Positions 32,387-46,764 of a stretch of DNA of 64,000 bases are shown piece by piece. The DNA is from Aptenodytes patagonicus (taxonomy: Eukaryota; Chordata; Aves; Sphenisciformes; Spheniscidae), in contig NC_134949.1 in assembly GCF_965638725.1 (NCBI RefSeq), positions 48,698,151-48,762,150 on the forward strand. Direction: 5' to 3'. A program made the translations under genes and the position numbers. Every line of letters starts with the position of its first letter. Position 1 is the stretch's first letter. The notes beneath the pieces were generated by a model that saw only the letters and a list, made by a program, of their open reading frames with translations, searched no databases and had not been told where the DNA came from.

Positions 32387-35300
32387 CAGAAAGCCATCAC
32401 AATCAAAACTCCAGTGAAATCCTAGTTGTGGCAAAATGCCGCGCAAAGCAAGGTCATTCGTCCCCTGCTGGGAGGAGGAAAAAAGTTGGACAAGAAACGC
32501 TTCTTGAGAGGAGACTGAAACTCTACTGCAAAACTACTTCTAGTACTATTGCTATCAATAGTTAGAGCAAAACGAGAAGCTAAAGGTGGACTATTCCGAG
32601 GTTTATGAAATACTTCAAAAGAAGAAATCACCTAAGAGGTGCTGTAAATAGTGGGGGTCAGTACGTTAGTGCACATCAGCGCATCATCGCGTTCATCCCT
32701 CTTTGTTGGCAGAGAAATGAATTCCTGCTGCGACGGTGGCTCAATTACTGCTCATGAATATTCTGTCTGACTAACTGTAAAGCTTTACAAAGCTTTACGT
32801 TTCTGCCTGTGGATACTGCTGCAATCTACTTAGGACAGTTGTGCGGGATCAAATTTACCCTTGCCCGTAGGTAGGCATGAATAGCGTCACATTCACCTGC
32901 GGGGACAAAATTGAAAGCAGCACAATACAGACAGGTAAATTGGAGGCGTTTTAAGAATGCTGCGTAAGCAGGAGCCCACCTGTAGATCCGTTGGACGTTG
33001 GTTCTTGGCTGACGGTGACAGTACGGTAGACTACGTATGCTGATCTTGGAGGTCCTGAAGAATTGGAATAAGTCTTTCTTCCAGTTTCCCTCACGTAAGG
33101 GATAGAAGCAGCAGTTCCATCATCCTTACCCCGACCCCTCTGTCGGTCACCTGGTTTCACTGTGGGGTCGGAAGTGTGAATTCCTAGAAGTGAAAAAACA
33201 AACAGGAATGTTGTGCTATTACTCAGAAGGTGACATATTGCGGGAGACTGGAGGCTGGAAGACAAGATGAAAAAAATGTTCTTTGTGGATAGTCCAATCC
33301 AAATACATTCAGTTATTTTATTTACCACCGGACGTCCAGCAAGGAGAAGCTGATGCTGAAGTATATTACCTCCATTTTCAAAGGATCTGCGATCTGTTCT
33401 GGGAATACGCTCTGTTGGTGCTCTCCTTCCGGAAGTCTCTGCGCCCCTTTTTGTGTTAGTACGTTTTGTAGGAGTTGTAGTACCCTCACCTGGAAAGGCA
33501 ACAGAAAGAATGTTTTAGCTGCTCGTGTGTAAGCCCAGGGAACGGCACTGCCGTTCTCTTCCTCCCACCTCTGTGAGCTAGTGATTAGCTTAGTGCAATT
33601 TCCTGTAACCTCTCGTTTGATATTCTTCTTTCTCTCTTGTTAGTTATTTGGATCCTGTCGAGCGTAGCTGATGCGTAGCTCTCATGCTCTCTAATACCAT
33701 CATGCACAGGTTAAAGAAGACTCTGGCTCCAAAGTAAAGAACCAGCTACACGTTACCGGCTCGTTCTTTAGCTTCTCACTGCTCAGGAACGATATCTGTG
33801 AGCCCTACCTGATGGAATTTATGGTATTTTCAAGATGCGTGCCTTAGCCTCAGAGAACTAACTGAATTGAAGAAATGCTTTGGGGAAACATCTCTGTCCT
33901 TTTCTCTGAACGTGTCTGTATTTTCAGACTGTCTCAAGAGCAGCTGTGAACACAACCCCCTCATCCACTACTGTCCTCTAAGCGCTGACTGCCTGCCCAG
34001 CTGGATCCTTTCTCTACACTGCATAGGTGGTATGCGCACCTCTGGAACGTCCATGGTTGAGCCCACGGAGACCAGTGCACTCCGAAGGACACCTTCTGGC
34101 TGAACTATGAATTACTTCCTCTGTCTGTAGCATCTAGATACGTCCTGGACATGGGCGCTTGGTGAACATAACAAAATACTACCCATGAGGAGGCTAAAAC
34201 TGTAATAGCATTGGTCGCATAGGTAAGCCCTCTTCAAACGACAAACAGAACTCCACAGGGAAGGTTGCAGTATACAGTAGCCACAGTGCTCTTCACCCGG
34301 CCCCTGCTACTCTGCGGGAAGACGTGGCTTTGCCTGTTGTTGCTTTTCCCCTGCGAATGTCAACAAGCACCTTTTGTTCCCATCAGTTCAGGCCAGAATG
34401 CAGCAGAAATTCTGTACTTCTGCTTCAGTTTATGGGGCAGCTTAAAGCCAAAACAATCAGAAAGCCATCACAATCAAAACTCCAGTGAAATCCTAGTTGT
34501 GGCAAAATGCCGCGCAAAGCAAGGTCATTTGTCCCCTGCTGGGAGGAGGAAAAAAGTTGGACAAGAAACGCTTCTTGAGAGGAGACTGAAACTCTACTGC
34601 AAAACTACTTCTAGTACTATTGCTATCAATAGTTAGAGCAAAACGAGAAGCTAAAGGTGGACTATTCCGAGGTTTATGAAATACTTCAAAAGAAGAAATC
34701 ACCTAAGAGGTGCTGTAAATAGTGGGGGTCAGTACGTTAGTGCACATCAGCGCATCATCGCGTTCATCCCTCTTTGTTGGCAGAGAAATGAATTCCTGCT
34801 GCGACGGTGGCTCAATTACTGCTCATGAATATTCTGTCTGACTAACTGTAAAGCTTTACAAAGCTTTACGTTTCTGCCTGTGGATACTGCTGCAATCTAC
34901 TTAGGACAGTTGTGCGGGATCAAATTTACCCTTGCCCGTAGGTAGGCATGAATAGCGTCACATTCACCTGCGGGGACAAAATCGAAAGCAGCACAATACA
35001 GACAGGTAAATTGGAGGCGTTTTAAGAATGCTGCGTAAGCAGGAGCCCACCTGTAGATCCGTTGGACGTTGGTTCTTGGCTGACGGTGACAGTACGGTAG
35101 ACTACGTATGCTGATCTTGGAGGTCCTGAAGAATTGGAATAAGTCTTTCTTCCAGTTTCCCTCACGTAAGGGATAGAAGCAGCAGTTCCATCATCCTTAC
35201 CCCGACCCCTCTGTCGGTCACCTGGTTTCACTGTGGGGTCGGAAGTGTGAATTCCTAGAAGTGAAAAAACAAACAGGAATGTTGTGCTATTACTCAGAAG

Positions 35301-38300
35301 GTGACATATTGCGGGAGACTGGAGGCTGGAAGACAAGATGAAAAAAATGTTCTTTGTGGATAGTCCAATCCAAATACATTCAGTTATTTTATTTACCACC
35401 GGACGTCCAGCAAGGAGAAGCTGATGCTGAAGTATATTACCTCCATTTTCAAAGGATCTGCGATCTGTTCTGGGAATACGCTCTGTTGGTGCTCTCCTTC
35501 CGGAAGTCTCTGCGCCCCTTTTTGTGTTAGTACGTTTTGTAGGAGTTGTAGTACCCTCACCTGGAAAGGCAACAGAAAGAATGTTTTAGCTGCTCGTGTG
35601 TAAGCCCAGGGAACGGCACTGCCGTTCTCTTCCTCCCACCTCTGTGAGCTAGTGATTAGCTTAGTGCAATTTCCTGTAACCTCTCGTTTGATATTCTTCT
35701 TTCTCTCTTGTTAGTTATTTGGATCCTGTCGAGCGTAGCTGATGCGTAGCTCTCATGCTCTCTAATACCATCATGCACAGGTTAAAGAAGACTCTGGCTC
35801 CAAAGTAAAGAACCAGCTACACGTTACCGGCTCGTTCTTTAGCTTCTCACTGCTCAGGAACGATATCTGTGAGCCCTACCTGATGGAATTTATGGTATTT
35901 TCAAGATGCGTGCCTTAGCCTCAGAGAACTAACTGAATTGAAGAAATGCTTTGGGGAAACATCTCTGTCCTTTTCTCTGAACGTGTCTGTATTTTCAGAC
36001 TGTCTCAAGAGCAGCTGTGAACACAACCCCCTCATCCACTACTGTCCTCTAAGCGCTGACTGCCTGCCCAGCTGGATCCTTTCTCTACACTGCATAGGTG
36101 GTATGCGCACCTCTGGAACGTCCATGGTTGAGCCCACGGAGACCAGTGCACTCCGAAGGACACCTTCTGGCTGAACTATGAATTACTTCCTCTGTCTGTA
36201 GCATCTAGATACGTCCTGGACATGGGCGCTTGGTGAACATAACAAAATACTACCCATGAGGAGGCTAAAACTGTAATAGCATTGGTCGCATAGGTAAGCC
36301 CTCTTCAAACGACAAACAGAACTCCACAGGGAAGGTTGCAGTATACAGTAGCCACAGTGCTCTTCACCCGGCCCCTGCTACTCTGCGGGAAGACGTGGCT
36401 TTGCCTGTTGTTGCTTTTCCCCTGCGAATGTCAACAAGCACCTTTTGTTCCCATCAGTTCAGGCCAGAATGCAGCAGAAATTCTGTACTTCTGCTTCAGT
36501 TTATGGGGCAGCTTAAAGCCAAAACAATCAGAAAGCCATCACAATCAAAACTCCAGTGAAATCCTAGTTGTGGCAAAATGCCGCGCAAAGCAAGGTCATT
36601 CGTCCCCTGCTGGGAGGAGGAAAAAAGTTGGACAAGAAACGCTTCTTGAGAGGAGACTGAAACTCTACTGCAAAACTACTTCTAGTACTATTGCTATCAA
36701 TAGTTAGAGCAAAACGAGAAGCTAAAGGTGGACTATTCCGAGGTTTATGAAATACTTCAAAAGAAGAAATCACCTAAGAGGTGCTGTAAATAGTGGGGAT
36801 CAGTACGTTAGTGCACATCAGCGCATCATCGCGTTCATCCCTCTTTGTGGCAGAGAAATGAATTCCTGCTGCGACGGTGGCTCAATTACTGCTCATGAAT
36901 ATTCTGTCTGACTAACTGTAAAGCTTTACAAAGCTTTACGTTTCTGCCTGTGGATACTGCTGCAATCTACTTAGGACAGTTGTGCGGGATCAAATTTACC
37001 CTTGCCCGTAGGTAGGCATGAATAGCGTCACATTCACCTGCGGGGACAAAATCGAAAGCAGCACAATACAGACAGGTAAATTGGAGGCGTTTTAAGAATG
37101 CTGCGTAAGCAGGAGCCCACCTGTAGATCCGTTGGACGTTGGTTCTTGGCTGACGGTGACAGTACGGTAGACTACGTATGCTGATCTTGGAGGTCCTGAA
37201 GAATTGGAATAAGTCTTTCTTCCAGTTTCCCTCACGTAAGGGATAGAAGCAGCAGTTCCATCATCCTTACCCCGACCCCTCTGTCGGTCACCTGGTTTCA
37301 CTGTGGGGTCGGAAGTGTGAATTCCTAGAAGTGAAAAAACAAACAGGAATGTTGTGCTATTACTCAGAAGGTGACATATTGCGGGAGACTGGAGGCTGGA
37401 AGACAAGATGAAAAACATGTTCTTTGTGGATAGTCCAATGCAAATATGGGTTGTCCGTATTTGACCCTAAGAACAGAGATTAACTGGGTGGTGCTAAATC
37501 GTCTACCAGTTTAGTAAATAGAAATGAATAAGCCACCTGTTTTCTCAAAATACCTTTTCCTGTTACTGTGTTAGGTGAATTTCGTGGCTCCTCAGAAATC
37601 CATTTCTTTTCCTTTCCTTCTTTACAGTGATGGTTCTTTAGCAGCTCAGTGTGGTTCGTTGCTGAGGGATTAAAAGAACACATACTCACTTTCCTAAAAA
37701 GCACACAAAAATTTCATTATCCAAAAATGCTGTGGTGATTTGAAAACCTGATCTCCCACTTCATACACAGGTCTTCTTGGGTGGAAGATGGTTTTACCTG
37801 TTAATTATTCTAAAGGTATCATTCCCCAAAAGGGAAGCAAAAGTGGCTAGATTTCCTCTGGCAGAGTTCACGGTCGCACAACCGTGAAAGCAAACTCAAA
37901 AATTGACTACGAACACAAAGACCAACACTACTTTGACCTCATACAATTGCTTTGACCAGTTCTGGCTCAGAATGCTTCTCATTATGAATTAGAAAATCTT
38001 CATGAATACTGTATTTAGGGTTTACAGTTTAAAACTACAAACATTTGCTTTAATCCACGTACACATTTGCAATGACTGGGAATCAGAAGTTGCATGCAAT
38101 TTACGCGTGTGTCGCGGGGGAACAAATCCTTTCCCAAAGTCACAGTGTGAGATCTAAGTGGGAACCCAATGCAAACGGACTCCAAAGCACAGGGTGACAA
38201 CTTGTGAGCTTGAACTGCGTGTCGTTACAAGGTGACTCAGTTAGCAACAAAACAGGAACGTTAACACGTTCCTGTCTGCCGGTGCTTAGCTCTCATCCCT

Positions 38301-39460
38301 TGCGCGAGAGGTATGCTTTGCCTCTGTCTCAGTTGTATCAGTTCAGCTATGTGTTGTCCTGCAAACTGAACAACTAACATGACGTGGCATAAAAAATAAC
38401 TTCAGTTTATAAAAGGATTATTTTAATCCTCAGGCACTTCAGTGATACAGTTTACGGCATGGGCCCACACATAGTTTTAACAGCTGGACTGGCATTGCTG
38501 ACATGCTGACAAACTGCATTGCGGAAACACCGATGAATGGCTCAAGAGTCATCCTTCCTATAGTAGCTTTACCTCCGATGTCAACAGACCTAGTAACGAA
38601 GGGTATTATTCTGTAGGCATTTCTTTTTTATAACTCCACAGAACCATTTCTTTTCCAAAATTAAGCAGGAAAAAAATCAATTGCAATCAGCATAGAGGAT
38701 TTTTTTTTTTTTAATAATCCTAAACCAAGCAGAATCATAAACAGTGTTTTTGATTGTTATAACTAACGGTGCAGCATGGGAAAGAGCCTCTAGCACATAA
38801 AGAACAAAGAATACCTCAAATACGAAATGGTGAGGTTTAATGCGTGCATGTTCAGTTATTTACCACCAGATGTCCAGCAAGCAGAAGCTGATGCTGAAGT
38901 ATATTACCTCCATTTTCAAAGGATCTGCAATCTGTTCTGGGAATACGCTCTGTTGGTGCTCTCCTTCCGGAAGTCTCTGCGTCCCTTTTTGTGTTAGTAC
39001 ATTTTGTAGGAGTTGTAGTACCCTCACCTGGAAAGGCAACAGAAAGAATGTTTTAGCTGCTCGTGTGTAAGCCCAGGGAACGGCACTGCCGTTCTCTTCC
39101 TCCCACCTCTGTGAGCTAGTGATTAGCTTAGTGCAATTTCCTGTAACCTCTCGTTTGATATTCTTCTTTCTCTCTTGTTAGTTATTTGGATCCTGTCGAG
39201 CGTAGCTGATGCGTAGCTCTCATGCTCTCTAATACCATCATGCACAGGTTAAAGAAGACTCTGGCTCCAAAGTAAAGAACCAGCTACACGTTACCGGCTC
39301 GTTCTTTAGCTTCTCACTGCTCAGGAACGATATCTGTGAGCCCTACCTGATGGAATTTATGGTATTTTCAAGATGCGCGTCATCATCGTACCTAAAACCT
39401 CAGAGAACTAACTCAATTGAAGAAATGCTTTGGGGAAACATCTCTATCCTTTTCTCTGAA
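32387..39460. repeat. Internal 2,071-bp tandem repeats, three copies (unit 2)
   Basis: Copies start at 32387, 34458 and 36529, with the same architecture as unit 1, including the intron insert of about 1.4 kb in the third copy (about 37440-38850). Confidence 0.93.
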
Positions 39461-42400
39461 TGTATCTAACGGTAAATAAAGACATGTCTTAAAAGCTGTA
39501 GTCGTGTATTTGTTACTGATCCCGCGTCTGGAGTCTAACTGTATCCAAATACTTGCCAGAAATAGCTTTTCAAAACTATTTCAATAACAAACATTTTAAA
39601 CGTCGAAATAAGAAGAAAACAATTTTGCCCGATTCTTTTGAACGGTTTAGGCAGGCAAAGACCGTCAGTCGAAAAAGCATGACACGGAGACAATTTTTCC
39701 GTTCCCGCTTTTTATGAGCACATCCTCCTACTCAACTCTGCTTTACATAAAACAGTATTATCGCGGTTTTATCCCTGAAATTTACACTACTGTGAAACTA
39801 AACAATTTATTTTTTTTTTAATTAGAAGTAGCAGGTCATCTTTCTGCCCAGCAATTTTTGATGACTGATCGACTGATGACTCTGGTGTCTTGTTATATTA
39901 AGAACATCTCTCCCTCTCCTAAAATGGAATTAGATAGTACTTACTCACTAAAACAACAAATACAGATTTTTCTCGGTCACGCCACTTGGTCAAGAATGAA
40001 GGAGAAACGTAGTAAGGGAGGTAAATACTTACTAATCTGTATTCCTTTGAGCTTGATTCTGTTGGGTAAAGCCCAACATTCAAAACAAAATGGAACTCTT
40101 TTGCGGATCTCTTTTAGAAGACGCTTCAAGGGGGTATTTATTTAATCTAAATTTAGTTCTATAGAAGTTTGATGTGTCGCTCCATTTCCTCAGCTAGACA
40201 CCCAAGACAGCCAGCAGCGAGCGCGGAGCACCTCTGGGAAAGTGACTCATCTCCCCTTTCTTTGGCACTATCTTATGATGCAAGAAATAGCCCCCTAAGA
40301 GTGCCTGTCTCTCTCCATTTACAACGCAGAGCCTAGACGAGAAATTTAAACTACATTCCTAACCTTAGGGGGGTTAAAATTAGACTACACAAATCTTGAT
40401 CTTGAAGAAAAATTATATGAAAGACCTATGTTGTGTATCTCAGGACAGTACGCATAGGGTTAATAGCCCATTTCTACCTTTTCCATCTGCAATCGATGCA
40501 GGTAGTCACCACGTGTGTGACACTATACACACACACACACACACATATATGGGGAAAACTTACTGAGGCACTGTTATGCTCTTTGTAATAGGCTACCTTT
40601 TATTGTCACTAAACTAAAAAAGCGTGGAGGCGGGGCAATCTGTGTAATAGTTTCTCCCTGCAACAGTAGTTTTAAAAGTGGTAAACATTGTCCAAGAAGA
40701 TGAAAAGTACTTGCCTTTCTGCAAGTCTCGCTCGGTAGCTTCCAAGGGTAATAGCTCGTTTTCCCGAGGCGAAGACGCAGTTTTTGTGGATTGCTGTTGG
40801 TGAGGGTACTGAATCCTGTAATACTCTCCTAGACGTACCCCAAGAGGGAAAAAAACCCCAACGTTTACTCTCTTGTCAGCACTGCTGTTTAGGAAAGAGT
40901 GGCTAATTTCATATTTACCAGATTTATAGCATATTTCCTTTATTGCTCTTTCCTCTTCGATGTCTGCAGCAGTCTTAGGCACCCAGTCAGAAACATCTGT
41001 AGGAGATATTTTTAGAAGCTTACTAGGTATCTATACAAAGCCCTTCAACACTTCCTGATAATCAAACACCATAAGGAATTCCATTTCGGTCACGGTTTTG
41101 GTTTTTCTGACCGCAACCTCTCTTTCTGGACAGAAAAATGATTCCTTAATGTTAGGCCTTTCCAAGTGCAATGGAATTGCAGTTACCACACGTATTAAGA
41201 AGCTAACGTTTGTTGATTTCAAATGCTTCAAAAACATCTTCAGTAGCCATTGCCAAAATAATCCTTCTTCCTTTACACCCAAAAGGAAATCTTCTGATTA
41301 AGCATGTCAGCAGGGAGTGCTTGTCACAAGACCTCTGCCCAAAGTTACTCTCCTGTAATGTCTGCCGGCAGAGCTGGTGAAGTGAGTGCTCCTTACCCGT
41401 CTCGGTTAAGGCTACTAAGATCAGCAAAGCCCTACTTTGTATATTGCTTAAATTAATGCGGCTTACTCAGACTGAAAGCGAGTTAGGAAGCGCTAACAGG
41501 CAGCCCTGCCAGCCAACCTGAAGGGCAGGGGGAAAGTGAAAAGCAGCTTGGGGCTGCCTGAGAACTAGCACAGTAATTTGCGGAGTGCACGTGTGAGAGT
41601 CGGTCGTTCTCTGACTTTCGCTCTCCGGGAATGTGCAATTCACTCCTGCCCTGTGAATCTCTCCTCTCCCAGTGAGATACAGTCAACGGTTTAACTACAT
41701 TGTAGAAATGAAAAAAAAAAACCAAAAAAAAAAACCCCACACATACACATTCAGTTAAACTAGTGCAGAGTTTTGCATGGATTCTCTTTGCTAGGTTTAA
41801 GAATAACTTTCTGTAATACAATGAGACTGCCTACAGAGTTTAGGAAATCAGTTGAACAAATCATTTAAGTGGAAGTCACACAACTCTCTCTTGTGAACAA
41901 ACCTGTGACTTCACCTTCAGTGACGAGTGCGTACAGCCCCTGTTCAACAGTTTGTTTCCCAGCAAAGAAGTACCTGGTTCCTAAACTTGCAATTTCCTCC
42001 CCGAATTTCGAGGCATTTTGAGGAGTATTTGATGGCCACCTGAACCGTGGAGCACATTTTAAACTCTATTTAATGAAAGAGAGGTAGGTGAATTACAGCC
42101 CTATTGAAATATACAGCTAGGCATTTGACAGGAGTCAGAACGTGCTGCCTCACTCACATCTGGTGACTACCAGTTCCGACACTTTGAAGATTAGCGGGGA
42201 ACTATTTCAAAAACTTGTCAACAAGTCTTTTCTAAAAATGTAACGGTTATTGTAATCGATCAGTTGTGAAGTACATTGCGAGAGTCGAAAAAGCCCACTC
42301 TACTTGCTTGTAAAAGAAAGAAAAAAACTGTTTACAGTTCTCTTCCTCTTCATCGTCCTCTTCATCGTCGTCTTCGTCGTTGAGGTTTATAATCAGTGGA

Positions 42401-45400
42401 GGGTGAATTGGGAATAAAAGATTCTCTTGATTTCTGAGTGATTCTTGACGATGGGCTGGATGCAGAATCCCTCCTTGGACACCCTGTTGCAACGGGGCAT
42501 CTGCAGAAAAGAACATTGCATTTATTTTATGAGGAGGGAACTAGAATATCGCACCCAGGTTGAGACCAGCAGGTATAGTTTTGAAACCATTCTCATACTG
42601 AAGGGATCATTAAATAGGCAGGTTGTGCCTTTTAGGAAAAACCTTCTGCGGAGGTTGGCAAAGGAGCATCTTCCAACTACAGAAAGTATGAAAAAACAGA
42701 GAGAGATTGACAACCTCGGGAGACGTGTGATTAGGAATACCTGGGCTGAAGAGAGCAAATGGGTTGAGGACCCCGCCTGGGCAAATATTTTAAACATGCC
42801 GAATAATAGGCAGGCCTGTATCACTCCCCACGGCATCAGTTTTGAAGAATTTAGCAGTGCTAAGCACAGGATTAGCCCGTTTTAGCCTGTAGACTTTTTT
42901 TTCCCTATCAATTTTCTGAATCACAGCTCTCTTGACTAAGTACAAAATGTAGATTTTGAGAAAGACTATGAAGTTCGTGAAAATAATTTACACTGAATCA
43001 GGAGAAAGTCAGAAAAGATACTCTTTTCCTTAGGCCTTTGTATCTACCCATAATGTAATCTACCCAGCAAAACTATTTCAGCACTGGGATAGCATTTTCT
43101 GAGAGCCAGGAAATGCAACGGTCCGAAAAGAAAAATGATGAAAAATGGTGAGTCTGATTGCGTTGTTCAAGCTGACCAACGTGCAGCTATAGACACAATC
43201 AGGGTTCTGTGCATTGTATTCAAAACATTGAAGTTGGATATGTTGTCCAGTTTCAGAGGAATAAGACGAGGCATGGGCATCTTCCTGTATTCCACTTGTT
43301 GTTATTCTTGTGCACCTCTTGCTTGCCTACGAGCAGCGTGTGTATCATATTAAGCCCATTTTAATAACACTGCTGCAGATGGGATTTGTTGTGTCTCAGG
43401 CGAGAGAAAGTAAGAGACAACACTTGAGCTTGGTAGAGCCTTTCTCAGTGTCCCCAACAGGATATTCTCAGCTCCGGGTAGTGTAAGCCAAATCAAACTT
43501 AAGTCAGCTTAACAAGATTTCTAAGCATGAAAACGAATAAATGCAGTTTTAATGTTTGCAGTGTTCTTGTGGAGCACACGGACTCTGAATTTATGCACAT
43601 TGCCGTAAAAAGAAAAAGGGTTGCGTCCATTTTCTCGTTCTGATCGTTGGACGTTGCTCTTCTACAGGATACCCTTGTCCGTAGTGCCTCTTGGGCATAG
43701 TCTCTGACTCACACCGCACCCACAAGCGTGCCTACGTGGTGTTTACGACAGCACTAGCTGCCAGGGGCCGGTGCTGTGGATGTGGGAACTGCACTAAGAG
43801 CAGTACGGGCACTCGTCGAAACAGCGCTCAAGTTCTTGCCGTGGTCCTATGTGGTTAGTTAGGCTCAACACGCCCAGCTATGACAGGCTGCCTTTTCCCG
43901 GGGGAACTGCAGGAACACAAGGTGTTTGCTTCTGACTAGAGGTCTTTCTGGACTTCTCTTCTGACACCTGTCTCCAGCTCCGGAGATCAGGCCCACGAAC
44001 AACTACAGTTCAGTCCACTTGTTCACGCATCTGTGACAAGTCACGCTGACTTGCTCTCCCTCCTGCTTCCGCCTGATTTCTGACACCTGTCTTGGTTCCC
44101 TGCCCTGGACTCTTTCCCTGTTCCAGGTTCCAGCTGTCTACCCGGACTCCTGCTAGACAAGAGCTCCTCTTCGAAAGGGAAAAAGGAACCCAACTTACAG
44201 TGGTGGTTTTTTCCGTAAATACTCTGACTTTCAGATACTGTACTGCCCACACACTGTTACTGTACTTCAATAGCCTGCATCCAATGTTCAAGCCTGAAGA
44301 ATTTATTCAGAACGATGAACTGGAAATACATCTGCACACACAGCACTGTAATCTGATGTTACCTCTACAAGGGGTGGCTCATCCAGGTAACATGTTGTGC
44401 TCCGTCAACAGATATTGCTACTAGCGGCCCTACCAACCTCCTCCCCCCACCACACACACTACTTTTTGTTTCTCTTAAGTGGTTACCTGCCTACTAACCA
44501 TTTTCGCTACTAGAGAGATTTAATCCAGCCAATACCCCAGCAAAGCAACAGTCTTCCTCCACGGATCTCAGCAACCTAAACCGCCGTTTGTGACTTTGTC
44601 TTTCGTGTAACTGATAGTTAGGAAGATCCGTAACATGACAGCTAAACAAGTTGATGTGGCAACCCTACTCAAATGCCAATACAATTCCTTTCTTTGCCTT
44701 GAGCTTGCTGGGATAGCACATCATACCGGATCGGTTTGCCATGGTACATTTCTTGACCTTAACATATATATTACCTAAGCACTGGAAGTAAGCACCGGAA
44801 GGACATTTGCGTGTATTAATGAACAAACTGTTGAGAAAAAAGAGTTCTACTCACTGTTGCTAGGTGGCAAAAAAAGTCCATTTATAATACGAGGTTTGCT
44901 GTGACGGAAGGCACAACTGATCCTCACACAGCCTACGGGTTGTGTTTCCCACAAACAGGAGATGTTGCTGTACTTTTGCTGCAGGAGAAAACGGTTTTCA
45001 GATATTGTGAATAAAACACTAAAAACGGACTAAATGGATCAGCACGCGGTGTACTGCTGTGATGAACATACGACTAAGACTTTGCGGGACCACGCTCTGA
45101 TGTTTTGGAACATTTACAGTTATCTTTAAAGTTATCTTCAGCTCCAGATACCCCTGAAGTTATCTCGAGTTAGGTCTATGGAGCTTTCATGGTGTAAAAC
45201 TGTTCCTAGATAAGAATAGGAGTAAAGCAGTCTACTTACTGTGCTGCAGACTTTTCGTGAGATGCTGGGAAGAAAAAAAATCTGTTAGTCACTTAATTGA
45301 CAGGTGGCCGCCTTTCCGTTCCTGCGCAGTGGGCTAATCAGGTCAATGTCACATGAAATCTGCTGTGCAAGTGCAAGTCTTAACACTAGCACTCTCTTAC

Positions 45401-46764
45401 TATCAAAGGACGTGGGTCTACGGGAAAATAAGGAGTAAGAAGCAAAACCCGGGAAGATTCCCAACAAAAACTGAAACACTGAAAGACTGGGAATTGATGT
45501 TCTGAGACTACTGTCGTTACACCGCTCACACCATCTCCCGGCTGCTTTTATAGGTGACAACCACAAGCCTAATGGGAAAAAAAGGATATCTACGTGGATT
45601 TGTTTAATTATTTGTTTAATGGTTGCTGCTTTACTCACACATATAATCACAGTGCTGCTCTCCCTCTGTTGATCAATATGTCGCCAGCCAAGAAGTTGGC
45701 ACACTATCGCAGAGATAGCACGTTCACAACGAGAGTCACTCTTGTTAGTCATGCTTAAAATTCTTTTTCTGTCGCTCTGCCTTATTAAAGTTTACAGATT
45801 TTAGCATCGCCTCTGATTATGCAATTCGCTTCTAACCCGAGGTATCTTCCTCAAGCACATGATGAACTCATCATTCCAAAGAGGCAACTGCTCATGACCA
45901 TTACCCTGAACATACAAGCTCAGGTTTATACCCTGGATATGAACTACATCCCAGCTGAGAGCTGTAAATGCCAGGTTGCCGGGTATTTCTTAGCGACTTT
46001 CTGTGTCAGTTTTTAGAGGAAAGCAAAGTCACACTGGGGAATATTTGACTATTCGAAGGTAAGTTTCACCCACTTTTCCAGACATTAGCAGCTGGGTGTA
46101 GGAGCAGCATCTCCTACAAAAACACGCCACTTTTGGGCTGCAGCCAGTACAGCTGGGCCATCCACTGAGACACGCTGGGGTCTGGAGCCAAAGCCCATCT
46201 CCCAGGCATTAACGCCTAAATCCCCGATGCTGGAAGGGATGCAACAACAACGAGCCCTACACCCACCCCTGGATTTTTACCACGTGGCATATAAATATTG
46301 CTTTGAAGGGCAAACCCACGTTGAAGGACTTTGTTTTAAGTACCCGATTTTGCAGAAATTCAGGCAGTGGCTCTAAGCAGAGATGATAAACGTGGCCTAT
46401 TTATTCAGAATCAATGTAACGTTGATTCAGTAAGAAAGATGAGCGATGAGTGAACTTTATGCGCGGTGTTTAACTGATGTGTCCCTTGAGTATCGGAGCC
46501 CAGTTCGCAGGAGTCCTAATTGCCCGCGGTTTAGGTGAGCATTAGCTCTTCTCACCGCTGCCGAAAATCAGATCTTTGACCTACAGGTGCGGCCATGACC
46601 CAGACAGAGCGACGTATCAACTTCTACCTTTACCTAATAAACCTCCCTTTCAACACGGGTGTATCAAGAAAGTCAAGGACACAAACCACTCTAAAAGCTA
46701 CAGCACTTACCTGTGCGTAGGGGGAATAGAAATGGCAAGAGCGGTCATTCCCAACTGCGGCCAT
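32826..46764 (-). CDS. C12orf50: C12orf50-like CCCH zinc-finger protein, unit 2 (spliced gene)
   Basis: Exons: 46711-46764, 44855-44978, 42336-42500, 40919-40996, 40715-40828, 38908-39027, 37121-37324, 35441-35560, 35051-35254, 33370-33489, 32980-33183 and 32826-32896. Phases, splice sites and the GC donor of exon 5 match unit 1, and no stop was seen. Exon 4 has Lys for Arg in the IREICYKSG block. The first exon 6 copy has two Arg-to-Cys changes, in PTKRTN and PRTDRR. An AATAAA on the minus strand lies at 32346-32351. As in unit 1, three exon 6-7 pairs would give about 525 residues. Confidence 0.82.
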